A program made the position numbers and the translations under genes. Below are positions 50,960 through 59,180 of a stretch of DNA of 64,000 bases, in pieces. The notes beneath the pieces are model-generated. The model ran no database searches and had not been told where the DNA came from. It worked only from the letters and a program-made list of their open reading frames with translations. The stretch is from Methylobacterium fujisawaense (GTDB lineage: Bacteria; Pseudomonadota; Alphaproteobacteria; Rhizobiales; Beijerinckiaceae): positions 233,372 to 297,371 of the forward strand of contig NZ_JACJIM010000008.1 in the NCBI RefSeq assembly GCF_014138435.1, given 5' to 3'. Within the stretch, counting starts at the first letter, position 1. Every line of letters starts with the position of its first letter.

Positions 50960-51961
50960 ATGCTGACGGTCACTCGGACGCCACTTCGAATCAGCCTTTT
51001 CGGTGGCGGCACTGATTATCCTGAATATTTTGAGCGCGCGCCCGGTGCGGTGGTCGGAACGGCGATTGACAAATACATTATCATCGCTGCGCTCGATTTG
51101 ATTGGTTGCCAGGATTACAATTATAGACTGAGTTATTCTCGGATCGAGCATTGTAACAATGTCGAGGACATAGAGCACCCGGTCGTCCGGGAAGTCCTCA
51201 AGCATTTCGATGTCAATCGTCGGCTCGACATAAGCATCATATCCGATTTGCCTGCGGCAGGCAGCGGTCTCGGATCCTCGTCGGCCTTCACTGTCGGGTT
51301 TCTTCGGACAATCTATACAATTCTGAACCAGAAGCCGACAAAAATCGAGTTGTCGAAGAAGGCCATTGAAGTCGAACGCGAGATCCTGCGCGAGAACGTC
51401 GGCGTGCAGGACCAGCTCCATGCCGCCTTCGGCGGCATCAACCGGTTCGATTTCAGCGGTTCCGCGATTCGCATCTCCCCCGTTCAGATGAGTTCTACGG
51501 CCACACAGCAGCTCAACGCGTCGATGGTGCTGGTCCATACGGGCATCGCGCGGCGCGCGACGACCACGGTCGCCGCCCAGATCGCCGTGACGCGCGCGCG
51601 CGCGATCGACAAGGAATTGTCCGAACTCTACCGCCTCGTGGAGGAATGCGTCTCGCTGCTGGAGGCGGGGACGAGCGGCTGGCTCACGCAGCTCGGCGAG
51701 ATGCTCTCCGCCTCGTGGCGCATCAAGCGCACCCTGTCGCGTGAGGTCTCGAATGCGGTGCTCGACGATCTGTTCGAGGCGATCATCGCGTCGGGGGCCT
51801 ACGGGGCGAAGCTGTGCGGCGCGGGCGGGGGCGGCTTCTTCCTCGCCCTCATCGATCCGGACCGGCTTCCGGCTCTGACCGAGCGGGTGGCGCCGCTATC
51901 CGTCGTTCCGATCGGCATCGATGTCGACGGGTCGACCCTGATCTATCGCCAGACCCGCTGA
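50960..51961 (+). CDS. hddA: D-glycero-alpha-D-manno-heptose-7-phosphate kinase (GHMP family)
   Basis: 333 aa. TPLRISLFGGGTDYPEYFER is the substrate-binding opening of HddA/GHMP kinases, LPAAGSGLGSSSAFTVGFL the ATP-binding GHMP loop, and KLCGAGGGGFFLAL the C-terminal motif 3. It phosphorylates D-glycero-D-manno-heptose 7-phosphate at C1 in the cytoplasm. The first third is AT-richer than the rest. It heads a plus-strand run with an SDR, gmhA and the fused HddC-GmhB gene. Confidence 0.92.
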   Translation: MLTVTRTPLRISLFGGGTDYPEYFERAPGAVVGTAIDKYIIIAALDLIGCQDYNYRLSYSRIEHCNNVEDIEHPVVREVLKHFDVNRRLDISIISDLPAAGSGLGSSSAFTVGFLRTIYTILNQKPTKIELSKKAIEVEREILRENVGVQDQLHAAFGGINRFDFSGSAIRISPVQMSSTATQQLNASMVLVHTGIARRATTTVAAQIAVTRARAIDKELSELYRLVEECVSLLEAGTSGWLTQLGEMLSASWRIKRTLSREVSNAVLDDLFEAIIASGAYGAKLCGAGGGGFFLALIDPDRLPALTERVAPLSVVPIGIDVDGSTLIYRQTR

Positions 51962-52029
51962 GCGGCGCCCGCCCATCATTCCAGCCCGGCCGCAGGCGGC
52001 CCGACGGCTCATCGCGACGAGAGGCAACG

Positions 52030-52962
52030 ATGCGAATTCTGATCACCGGCGGCGCCGGCTATATCGGGACGATCCTGGTGCCGATGCTCCTGGAGCGCGG
52101 GCATCACGTCACGGTTCTCGACACGTTCAAGTCCGGAGGGCCGGACCTGTCCTCGGCCTGCCAGTATGACGCCTTCGAGCCGATCAAGGGCGACGCGCGC
52201 GACACGCGCATCCTCGACGACCTGATCCCGAAGCACGACGTGCTCATCCCCCTCGCGGCCCTGGTCGGCGCACCCCTGTGCAAGGAGGACGCGATCGGCG
52301 CCACGACCCTGAACCGCGATGCCGTGATCGCCCTGGTCCAGCGCGCGGGCGGCGAGCAGAGGATCGTCTACCCGACGACCAATTCGGGCTACGGCGTCGG
52401 CGAGGCCGGCAAGTTCTGCACAGAGGAGTCGCCCCTGCGGCCGATCTCGCTCTACGGCACCACCAAGGTCGAGGCCGAGACGGCCGTGCTCGACAGCGGG
52501 CGCGGCGTCAGCCTGCGGCTCGCGACGGTGTTCGGCATGGCGCCGCGCATGCGCCTCGACCTCCTCGTCAACGACTTCACCCACCGGGCCGTGACCGACC
52601 GGGCGCTCCTGGTCTTCGAGGGCCACTTCAAGCGCAACTACATCCACATCCGCGACGTGGCCAAAGGCTTCATCCACGCGATCGACAATTACGACCGGAT
52701 GCGCGGCGAGGCGTACAATCTCGGCCTGTCGAGCGCCAACCTGTCGAAGCTAGAACTCTGCGCGCGCATCAAGGCGCACGTGCCGAATTTCGTCTATGTC
52801 GAGGCCCCGATCGGCGAGGATCCGGACAAGCGCGACTACATCGTGTCCAATGCGAAGCTGGAGGCGACCGGCTGGTTCCCCGACTTCGACCTCGACCGGG
52901 GGATCAAGGAGCTGATCAAGGGCTTCCGGATGATCCGCAATTCGCGGTTCGCCAACGTCTGA
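52030..52962 (+). CDS. NAD-dependent epimerase/dehydratase (SDR)
   Basis: 310 aa from ATG 52030. ILITGGAGYIGTILVPMLLE has the GxxGxxG NAD motif; YPTTNSGYGVG carries the active-site Ser/Thr, SLYGTTK the YxxxK pair, and the C-terminal domain contains KRNYIHIRDVAKGF. It sits between hddA and gmhA, so it probably acts on an activated heptose (epimerisation, dehydration or reduction). The exact reaction is not deducible. Confidence 0.9.
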   Translation: MRILITGGAGYIGTILVPMLLERGHHVTVLDTFKSGGPDLSSACQYDAFEPIKGDARDTRILDDLIPKHDVLIPLAALVGAPLCKEDAIGATTLNRDAVIALVQRAGGEQRIVYPTTNSGYGVGEAGKFCTEESPLRPISLYGTTKVEAETAVLDSGRGVSLRLATVFGMAPRMRLDLLVNDFTHRAVTDRALLVFEGHFKRNYIHIRDVAKGFIHAIDNYDRMRGEAYNLGLSSANLSKLELCARIKAHVPNFVYVEAPIGEDPDKRDYIVSNAKLEATGWFPDFDLDRGIKELIKGFRMIRNSRFANV

Positions 52963-53044
52963 TCCGGACGGCTCCAGCCCAGCAGCGATCACCCCGCCGG
53001 ACGGCCCGACAGGTCGGCCGGCGCGGGCACGGACCGAGGTGCTC

Positions 53045-53632
53045 ATGAGCGCGATCGTCGATTTCCTCACGCAGACCCGCGACACCTTCCAGGCGGCCCT
53101 CGACGATTCCCGCTTCCAGGCGACCCTCGCCGAGATCGCCGACGTGGTGACCGCATCCCTGCGCGGCGGCGGCAAGCTCCTGACGATCGGCAATGGCGGG
53201 AGCGCCGGCGACGCGCAGCACATCGCGGGCGAGTTCGTCTCGCGGCTCAATTACGATCGGGCGCCCGCCGCCGCCCTGGCGCTGACCACGGACACCTCGG
53301 TGATCACCGCGATCGGCAACGATTACGGGTACGAGCACGTGTTCGCGCGGCAGGTGCTCGCCCTCGGGCGGCCGGGCGACGTCCTGCTCGCCCTCTCCAC
53401 CTCCGGGCGCTCGCCGAGCGTGCTGAAGGCGATGGATGCGGCGCGGGCGCTGGGCGTGCGGGTCGTCGCGTTCACGGGCGCGACGGGCGGAGCGATGCCG
53501 GAGCGGGCGGATCTGTGCCTGTACGCGCCGTCGGACGCGACGCCCCTGATCCAGCAGGTCCACATCACCGCCGCGCACATCGTGTGCGGCCTCGTCGAGG
53601 AAAGCCTGTTCCCCCGCGGGACGGCGGCGTGA
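53045..53632 (+). CDS. gmhA: D-sedoheptulose 7-phosphate isomerase
   Basis: 195 aa. LTIGNGGSAGDAQHIAGEFV is the GmhA/SIS substrate loop. TDTSVITAIGNDYGYEHVFA and LLALSTSGRSPSVLKAMDAA follow, with the HITAAHIVC catalytic His near the C terminus. It converts sedoheptulose 7-phosphate to heptose 7-phosphate, the first step of heptose synthesis. The start is ATG 53045; a GTG 6 bp upstream is possible. Confidence 0.95.
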   Translation: MSAIVDFLTQTRDTFQAALDDSRFQATLAEIADVVTASLRGGGKLLTIGNGGSAGDAQHIAGEFVSRLNYDRAPAAALALTTDTSVITAIGNDYGYEHVFARQVLALGRPGDVLLALSTSGRSPSVLKAMDAARALGVRVVAFTGATGGAMPERADLCLYAPSDATPLIQQVHITAAHIVCGLVEESLFPRGTAA

Positions 53633-53642
53633 AGGGCGGCCC

Positions 53643-54881
53643 GTGACCGAGAGACCGAGAGGCGCCGGCAGCCCCATCCGGCAGGCCATGATCCTGTGCG
53701 GCGGATTCGGCACCCGCCTGGGCGCGCTGACGTCGGCGATGCCCAAGCCGCTGCTGCCCGTGGCGGGCGAGCCGTTCCTGGACGTCCTGCTGTTCGAGCT
53801 CGGCCGCCACGGCTTCACCGACATCGTGCTGCTGGCCTCGTTCCACAGCGAGAAGATCCGCGCCTACGCCGCCGACAACCCGGTCGCGCGACGCTTCGGC
53901 ATGACGCTGCGGGTCTCGATCGAGCCGGAGCAGGCTGGGACCGGCGGCGCCGTCGTGCACGCCCTCCCCGAGGCGGACGAGACCTTCCTCCTGCTGAACG
54001 GCGACTCGTGGTTCGACGTCAACCTGCTGTCCCTGCCAGCCATGGCCGCGCGTCATCCGGAGGCGGCGATGGTCCTGTCGCTCCGCCGGGTGCCGGACGC
54101 GGCACGCTACGGCGTCGCGCTCCTCGACGGCGTGCGGATCACCGCCTTCCTCGAGCGGCCGCCCGAGCCGGGCCCCGGTCTCGTCAATGCCGGCGTCTAT
54201 CTGGTGCGCAGCGACGCCTTGAAGGGCTTCCCGCCGGCCTGCTCGCTGGAACGGGACGTCCTGCCCGCTTTGGTCGCCGAGGGCCGCGTCGTGGGCGAGG
54301 CCTACGACGGTTACTTCCTCGATATCGGCGTGCCCGAGAGCTACGACCGCGCTCAGGTGGAGATCCCGGCCCGCCGGACGAGACCGGCCGCCTTCCTCGA
54401 CCGGGACGGGGTCCTCAATCACGACCACGGCTATGTCGGTTCCGTGGACCGGTTCCACTGGATGGAGGGCGCGCGTGATGCGGTCCGCGCGCTGAACGAT
54501 GCCGGCTTCTTCGTGTTCGTCGTCACGAACCAAGCGGGGGTCGCCCGCGGCTTCTACACCGAGGCCGATGTCGCCCGTCTGACGGCCTGGATGCGGGACG
54601 ACCTGCGCGCGGCGGGCGCGCATATCGATGATCTCCGGTACTGCCCCTATCATCCGGACGGGACGGTGGAGGCCTACAGGGCGGTCCACGGCTGGCGGAA
54701 GCCCGAACCCGGCATGATCCTCGACCTGATGGACCACTGGGACATCGACCGCGCGCGCAGCTTCCTGATCGGCGATCAGCAAACCGATCTCGCCGCCGGC
54801 CGGGCGGCGGGGCTCGCCGTGCATCACTTCCGGTCGGACGACCTGCTCGCCTTCCTGCGCGAGGCCGCGCTGACGGGCTAG
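53643..54881 (+). CDS. Fused heptose-1-phosphate guanylyltransferase (HddC-like) and heptose-1,7-bisphosphate phosphatase (GmhB-like)
   Basis: 412 aa from GTG with GAAGGGCGG upstream. Residues about 15-235 are a nucleotidyltransferase (ILCGGFGTRLGALTSAMPKP, LLLNGDSWFDVN). From about 245 a HAD phosphatase follows (AAFLDRDGVLNHDHGYVG; VVTNQAGVARGF; KPEPGMILDL; LIGDQQTDLAAG), with the Cys/His zinc-site region CPYHPDG of GmhB. The HAD half removes the C7 phosphate; the first half adds GMP to make GDP-heptose. Such fusions occur but separate genes are more usual. Eleven bp after gmhA. Confidence 0.92.
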   Translation: MTERPRGAGSPIRQAMILCGGFGTRLGALTSAMPKPLLPVAGEPFLDVLLFELGRHGFTDIVLLASFHSEKIRAYAADNPVARRFGMTLRVSIEPEQAGTGGAVVHALPEADETFLLLNGDSWFDVNLLSLPAMAARHPEAAMVLSLRRVPDAARYGVALLDGVRITAFLERPPEPGPGLVNAGVYLVRSDALKGFPPACSLERDVLPALVAEGRVVGEAYDGYFLDIGVPESYDRAQVEIPARRTRPAAFLDRDGVLNHDHGYVGSVDRFHWMEGARDAVRALNDAGFFVFVVTNQAGVARGFYTEADVARLTAWMRDDLRAAGAHIDDLRYCPYHPDGTVEAYRAVHGWRKPEPGMILDLMDHWDIDRARSFLIGDQQTDLAAGRAAGLAVHHFRSDDLLAFLREAALTG

Positions 54882-54932
54882 GAAGCGGCAACACGTGTGG
54901 GGGACCAGGGCGCGCGTCGCCGCGCGGCGGGT

Positions 54933-55082
54933 TCAGTCGTGGGACTGGATCGAGAGCTCCGCCTCGGCCGCCTCACGCATGGCGCGGTCCCAGTCGAGCC
55001 GGCGCTTGGGCGGCGTCTCGCGCTCGGCGTCCGCGGCCTTCCGATCTCGCGGAGCGACGATCTTGATGTCGTACTCGGGCAC
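54933..55082 (-). CDS. Small charged protein (49 aa), unknown
   Basis: From GTG 55082: VPEYDIKIVAPRDRKAADAE, then TPPKRRLDWDRAMREAAEAE and a short tail to TGA. It is highly charged and helical with ordinary coding composition. Ribosome site weak. Convergent with the HddC-GmhB gene. Function unknown. Confidence 0.5.
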   Translation of the reverse strand: MPEYDIKIVAPRDRKAADAERETPPKRRLDWDRAMREAAEAELSIQSHD

Positions 55083-55180
55083 GCTTCAATCCGCTCTTTA
55101 ACCTGCGATTAATCGTATTGGCGGAACGCGCGGGCCTTGTCAGCGGTTCGATCGCTCGATCCACAATCCGGTGACGCCCC

Positions 55181-55723
55181 TCATCCGCGGCCGGACAGAC
55201 CGATCAGGATCATGGCGGCATGCACGGCTCCGACGATGGAGCCCGACTGGGCGAGCCGCAGAGCCTCGGCCCGCGGCACGCGCATCACCGCGATGTCTTC
55301 GCCGGGATCCGGACGCGCCGGCCCGGCCGCGATCACGCGCGCGCGGACGAGATGCATGCGGTTGGCGTAGCGGGCCGGATCCGCGTTGAGGGTGACCACG
55401 CGTTCGGCATCGGCAAAGGTGTAGCCGGTTTCCTCGCGCATCTCGCGCTCGGCGGCCGCGAGGATATCCGTGTCGCCGGGGTCGATGGCCCCGCCCGGAA
55501 GCTCCAGGCTCGGGCTCCCATAGGCGTGACGGTATTGGCGTACGAGGATGACGTGATCGGCCGCGTCGATGCCCAGCACGAGGGCGATGTCCGCGGTCTC
55601 GAGCACGTAATAGGGATCGAGGACGTGGCCCGACGGTGTCACGCAGTCGTCGGCACGGAGTCCGAGCCATCGATCCTTCATGATGTAGTTCGACTTGCGT
55701 ATCGTCCATGCGGTTTCGGGCAT
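55181..55723 (-). CDS. Nudix hydrolase
   Basis: 180 aa. The full Nudix box is present: GGAIDPGDTDILAAAEREMR continuing EETGY. QYRHAYGSPSLELPGG precedes it, as in ADP-ribose/sugar-nucleotide pyrophosphatases. A GGGGAAA ribosome site precedes ATG 55723. Within this locus it may hydrolyse a nucleotide sugar, or be general housekeeping. Confidence 0.93.
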   Translation of the reverse strand: MPETAWTIRKSNYIMKDRWLGLRADDCVTPSGHVLDPYYVLETADIALVLGIDAADHVILVRQYRHAYGSPSLELPGGAIDPGDTDILAAAEREMREETGYTFADAERVVTLNADPARYANRMHLVRARVIAAGPARPDPGEDIAVMRVPRAEALRLAQSGSIVGAVHAAMILIGLSGRG

Positions 55724-55930
55724 GATTGTTTCCCCATCGAAGATATTGGTAGTGTTTTTGGCAGAGATGCGCTGAACGGCGCGAGGGTGCGGGCGGTATG
55801 GATCGGGTCGAATCCAGTGGTCCTGCCCTGTCGTCGATCCGGGCCGGAGCGATCGTTGCGCCCCTCCAGCTCAGCCGGTAAGCGTCTCGGGCACGTAGAG
55901 TCTCGCGCCGCGGATGTCATAGGTCGTACG

Positions 55931-57187
55931 ATGACGGGAACGAAACTCGCCATGGCATGCCGCGTCTGCGATGGACGCGATGTCGAGCTGTTCCTCGACC
56001 TGACCGACCAGCCGCACTGCAACCGCCTGATCCCGCCGGACCTCGCCGACCGGCGCGAGCCGCATTTCCCCCTGCGCGCCGGCTTCTGCCACGACTGCAC
56101 GCTCGTCCAGATCGATCACACGATCCCGAAGGAGAGCATGTTCAGCGACTACCCCTACGTCTCGGGCACGACGAAGACGCTGGTGGAGCATTTCCGCCAG
56201 ACGGCGGCCCGGCTCGTGGAGCGGTACGGCCTCGGGCCGCAGGACCTCGTCGTCGATATCGGCAGCAACGACGGCACGTGGCTGCGGCAGTACGAGCCCT
56301 TCGGCCTGCGCCGCTGCGGCGTCGAGCCCGCCGCCAACGTCGTGGAACTGGCTCGCGCCGCGGGCGTGCCGACACTGAACCGCTTCTTCAACGAAGAGAC
56401 CGCCGAGATCGTCCGCGCGCAGGACGGGCCGGCGAGCCTGATCACCGCCGCCGGCGTCTTCTTCCACCTGGAGGAACTGCACAGTGTCGTGAAAGGCATC
56501 GTCACGCTGCTCAAGCCGGACGGCGTCTTCGTCGTGCAGGCGATCTACCTGGGCGGCATGATCGAGAACACCGCCTTCGATCAGATCTACCACGAGCACC
56601 TGTGCTACTACACGCTCCGCTCCCTGGAGCAGCTGTTCGCGCGCCACGGCCTGGAGGTCTTCGACGTCAGCGTCGTCCCGGTCCACGGCGGCTCCCTTGA
56701 GGCGCATGTCGGCTTCCCCGGCGCCCACCCGGTCAGCGACGCGGTCAAGCGCATGCGCGCCGACGAGGAGGCCCGCGGCTACGGCACATTCGAGACCTAT
56801 GTCGGCTTCGCCGAGAACGTCCGGCGCCTGCAGGCGGCGCTGCTCGATCTGCTGGAGCGCATGAACGCCGAGGGGAAGACGGTCCACGCCTACGGCGCCC
56901 CGGCCAAGGGCGCGACGCTGCTCAACGCCTTCGGCATCGGCCCGCGGCTGGTTCAATATGCGGCCGAGAAGAACCCGCTGAAGTTCGGCCGCCTGATCCC
57001 CGGCGCCCGCATCCCGATCGTCGAGGAGGGCAGCGTGCCCGCGCCCGACGCCTATCTGGTGCTCGCCTGGAACTTCATCGACGAGTTCCTGGCGCGCGAG
57101 CGCCGCTACCTCGAGAACGGCGGCGCCTTCATCGTTCCGGTGCCGGACCTCAAGGTGATCACCGCCGCCGACCTGCCGGCAGCCTGA
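55931..57187 (+). CDS. Sugar C-methyltransferase (NovU/TylC3 family)
   Basis: 418 aa from ATG 55931. An N-terminal zinc-type Cys cluster (CRVCDG and FCHDCTLVQ) is followed by a SAM-binding core (VVDIGSNDGTWLRQY) and a C-terminal domain with HAYGAPAKGATLLNAFGIG, the family layout of dTDP/GDP-sugar C-3-methyltransferases. It puts a methyl branch on a keto-sugar nucleotide. Two SDR genes follow with 2-bp and overlapping junctions, so the three form one unit for a branched or deoxy sugar. Confidence 0.92.
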   Translation: MTGTKLAMACRVCDGRDVELFLDLTDQPHCNRLIPPDLADRREPHFPLRAGFCHDCTLVQIDHTIPKESMFSDYPYVSGTTKTLVEHFRQTAARLVERYGLGPQDLVVDIGSNDGTWLRQYEPFGLRRCGVEPAANVVELARAAGVPTLNRFFNEETAEIVRAQDGPASLITAAGVFFHLEELHSVVKGIVTLLKPDGVFVVQAIYLGGMIENTAFDQIYHEHLCYYTLRSLEQLFARHGLEVFDVSVVPVHGGSLEAHVGFPGAHPVSDAVKRMRADEEARGYGTFETYVGFAENVRRLQAALLDLLERMNAEGKTVHAYGAPAKGATLLNAFGIGPRLVQYAAEKNPLKFGRLIPGARIPIVEEGSVPAPDAYLVLAWNFIDEFLARERRYLENGGAFIVPVPDLKVITAADLPAA

Positions 57188-57189
57188 GC

Positions 57190-58167
57190 GTGGCCGCCCT
57201 CCCCCCAGCCCCCCTGCCCGAGGCCGTCCTCGTCGTCGGTGCGACCGGGTTCGTCGGCCGCAACCTCGTCGCGCATCTCGCCGGCCGCGTGCCGCGGCTG
57301 ATCGCGGTCAGCCCCTCCGGCCGTGCGGTGCCGGGGGCGACCGAGGCCGCGCGCTTCGACGCCCTCGAGGCGCTCTCGGTCCCCGCCGACGCGATCGTCT
57401 TCAACGTCGCCGCGCAGCGCTACGACGCCGACAAGTTCGAGACGGCGCAGAGCGACCTGCTCACCGGCAATGCGGAGATCGCCAACCGCCTCTACCGGTT
57501 CTGCCTGACGAAGGGCATCCGCGAGGTGCGCGCGGCCTCGAGCGTCGCGGTCTACCCGGCGGCCTGCGATCCCCTCGACGACGCGCAACCGGTCGACCTC
57601 AACGCGCTGCCCAATCCGAACGAGGCCTTCTACGCGTGGTCGAAGCGCTGGTCCGAGGTGGTCGCCGACCTGCACGCCGAGCGCTACGGGATCCACACGA
57701 TCAGCTTCCGCCTGAGCAACCCCTACGGCCCCCACGACTCGACGGATCCGCGCAAGGCGCATGTCCTGCCGGCCTTCGTGATGCGCGCGCTGGCCCCGGG
57801 CGAGCGCTTCACGATCAAGGGCAACCCGCTGGTCGAGCGCGACTTCATCTACGTCGGCGACGTCGTCGACGTGTTCGCCCGGTCGCTCGCGATCCGGGAG
57901 ACGAGCGACGCGCTCAACCTCTGCCGCGGCGAGACCACGACCCTGCTCGACCTCGCCCGAACCATCCTTGAGGTGGCCGGGGAGGACCGGCCCGTCCACG
58001 CTCCCGACACGGCGACTCACGGCGTGCTCGCCCGCCGTTCGACCAACCAGCGGCTGCGCGAGCGCTTCGGGATCTCGACCTTCACGGGGCTCGCGGACGG
58101 GCTGCGGCCGACGATCGCGTGGTATCGCCAGGAGTATCGCCAGGAGTACCGCCATGCCGGGGCCTGA
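57190..58167 (+). CDS. NAD-dependent epimerase/dehydratase (SDR)
   Basis: 325 aa from GTG. VLVVGATGFVGRNLVAHLAG has GxxGxxG; AASSVAVYP carries the Ser and FYAWSKRW the YxxxK. Two bp after the C-methyltransferase stop. The C-terminal tail holds a duplicated RQEYRQEYR. It probably epimerises or reduces the methylated keto-sugar. Confidence 0.9.
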   Translation: MAALPPAPLPEAVLVVGATGFVGRNLVAHLAGRVPRLIAVSPSGRAVPGATEAARFDALEALSVPADAIVFNVAAQRYDADKFETAQSDLLTGNAEIANRLYRFCLTKGIREVRAASSVAVYPAACDPLDDAQPVDLNALPNPNEAFYAWSKRWSEVVADLHAERYGIHTISFRLSNPYGPHDSTDPRKAHVLPAFVMRALAPGERFTIKGNPLVERDFIYVGDVVDVFARSLAIRETSDALNLCRGETTTLLDLARTILEVAGEDRPVHAPDTATHGVLARRSTNQRLRERFGISTFTGLADGLRPTIAWYRQEYRQEYRHAGA

Positions 58168-59080
58168 GCGCGACATCGTCATCGGGGCGGACGGCTTCCT
58201 CGGGCGCAACCTCGTGCCGCGGCTCCGGGCCGAGGGCCGCGAGGTCGTCGAGATCGGCCGCGCGGCGGGCGACCTGTCCGACTGGGCCAATGTCGAGCGG
58301 GCGCTGCGCGCGGCGCCGCCGGCCGGCCGCATCTTCCACGTGGTGACCCGCCAGCGGACCGGCGCGATTCAGTACGACATCCAGGGCGAGCTCCTGGCGA
58401 TCAACGCCCGGATCCACCTGAACGTCCTTGAGGCGTGGCGCCTGTACCAGCCGCAGGCCAAGCTCGTCTCCACGGGCTCGTCCTGCACCTATCCGGAATC
58501 GGCCGAGCCCCTCCCCGAGGCGCGCTTCGGACAGGGACCGACCCATCCCTCCGTGATCGGCTACGGGCTCGCCAAGCAGGTCCTGGCGACGGGCTCGGCG
58601 GCCTACGCGCACCAGTACGGATTGAGCTTCCTGCACTGCGTGCTGGCGACCCTGTACGGTCCGCACGACAACACGGCCTCCGACCGCAGCCACTTCGTCG
58701 GCGCCCTCCTCGACCGCGCCGTGCGGGAGAAGGCAGCGGGCGCGCAGGCCTTCGAGGTCTGGGGCAACCCGCAGACCGTCCGCGAGGTGCTCTACGTCGA
58801 CGACCAGATCGACGCGATCCTGGCGGCCGACCGCGCGTTCGAGAACGAGATCCTCAACTGCGGCGCCAACACCCCCATCACCGTCGAGGCGGTGGCAGGG
58901 GCGGCCCTGGCGGCCCTCGACTGGTCCGTGCCCCTGGTGAGCCCGCCCGGCTCGTTCCAGGGCGCGGCCTACAAGATGCTCGACTCGACGCGGTTCCTCG
59001 GCCGGACCGGCTGGCAACCGCGCATCGATCTCGAAGCGGGCCTGCGCAGGCTCGTCGCGGCGGAGTATGCCGACCGCTGA
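58154..59080 (+). CDS. NAD(P)-dependent sugar epimerase/reductase (GDP-fucose-synthase-like SDR)
   Basis: 308 aa from ATG 58154, overlapping the previous gene by 14 bp. DIVIGADGFLGRNLVPRL is a shortened GxxGxxG opening; VSTGSSCTYPE the catalytic Ser block; GYGLAKQ the YxxxK; and the C-terminal part (WGNPQTVREVLYVDDQIDAI) is like GDP-L-fucose synthase and GDP-6-deoxyheptose enzymes. The GDP-heptose pathway next door makes a GDP-linked substrate likely. Confidence 0.9.
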   Translation: MPGPERDIVIGADGFLGRNLVPRLRAEGREVVEIGRAAGDLSDWANVERALRAAPPAGRIFHVVTRQRTGAIQYDIQGELLAINARIHLNVLEAWRLYQPQAKLVSTGSSCTYPESAEPLPEARFGQGPTHPSVIGYGLAKQVLATGSAAYAHQYGLSFLHCVLATLYGPHDNTASDRSHFVGALLDRAVREKAAGAQAFEVWGNPQTVREVLYVDDQIDAILAADRAFENEILNCGANTPITVEAVAGAALAALDWSVPLVSPPGSFQGAAYKMLDSTRFLGRTGWQPRIDLEAGLRRLVAAEYADR

Positions 59081-59180
59081 CGGGCCCGCCGCGCCGGGCC
59101 GGCGCTTGCCGTCAGCGCGCCTCGAAGGGTCCCGGCGTTCCGCGCGCCGCGAAGCCCAGCGTGCCGGAGCCTCCTGGCGA

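Noticed and set aside
55220..55930. Long N-terminal extension of the C-methyltransferase
   Set aside because: It lies opposite the Nudix gene and is unlike the family; the Cys cluster near ATG 55931 is the expected N terminus.
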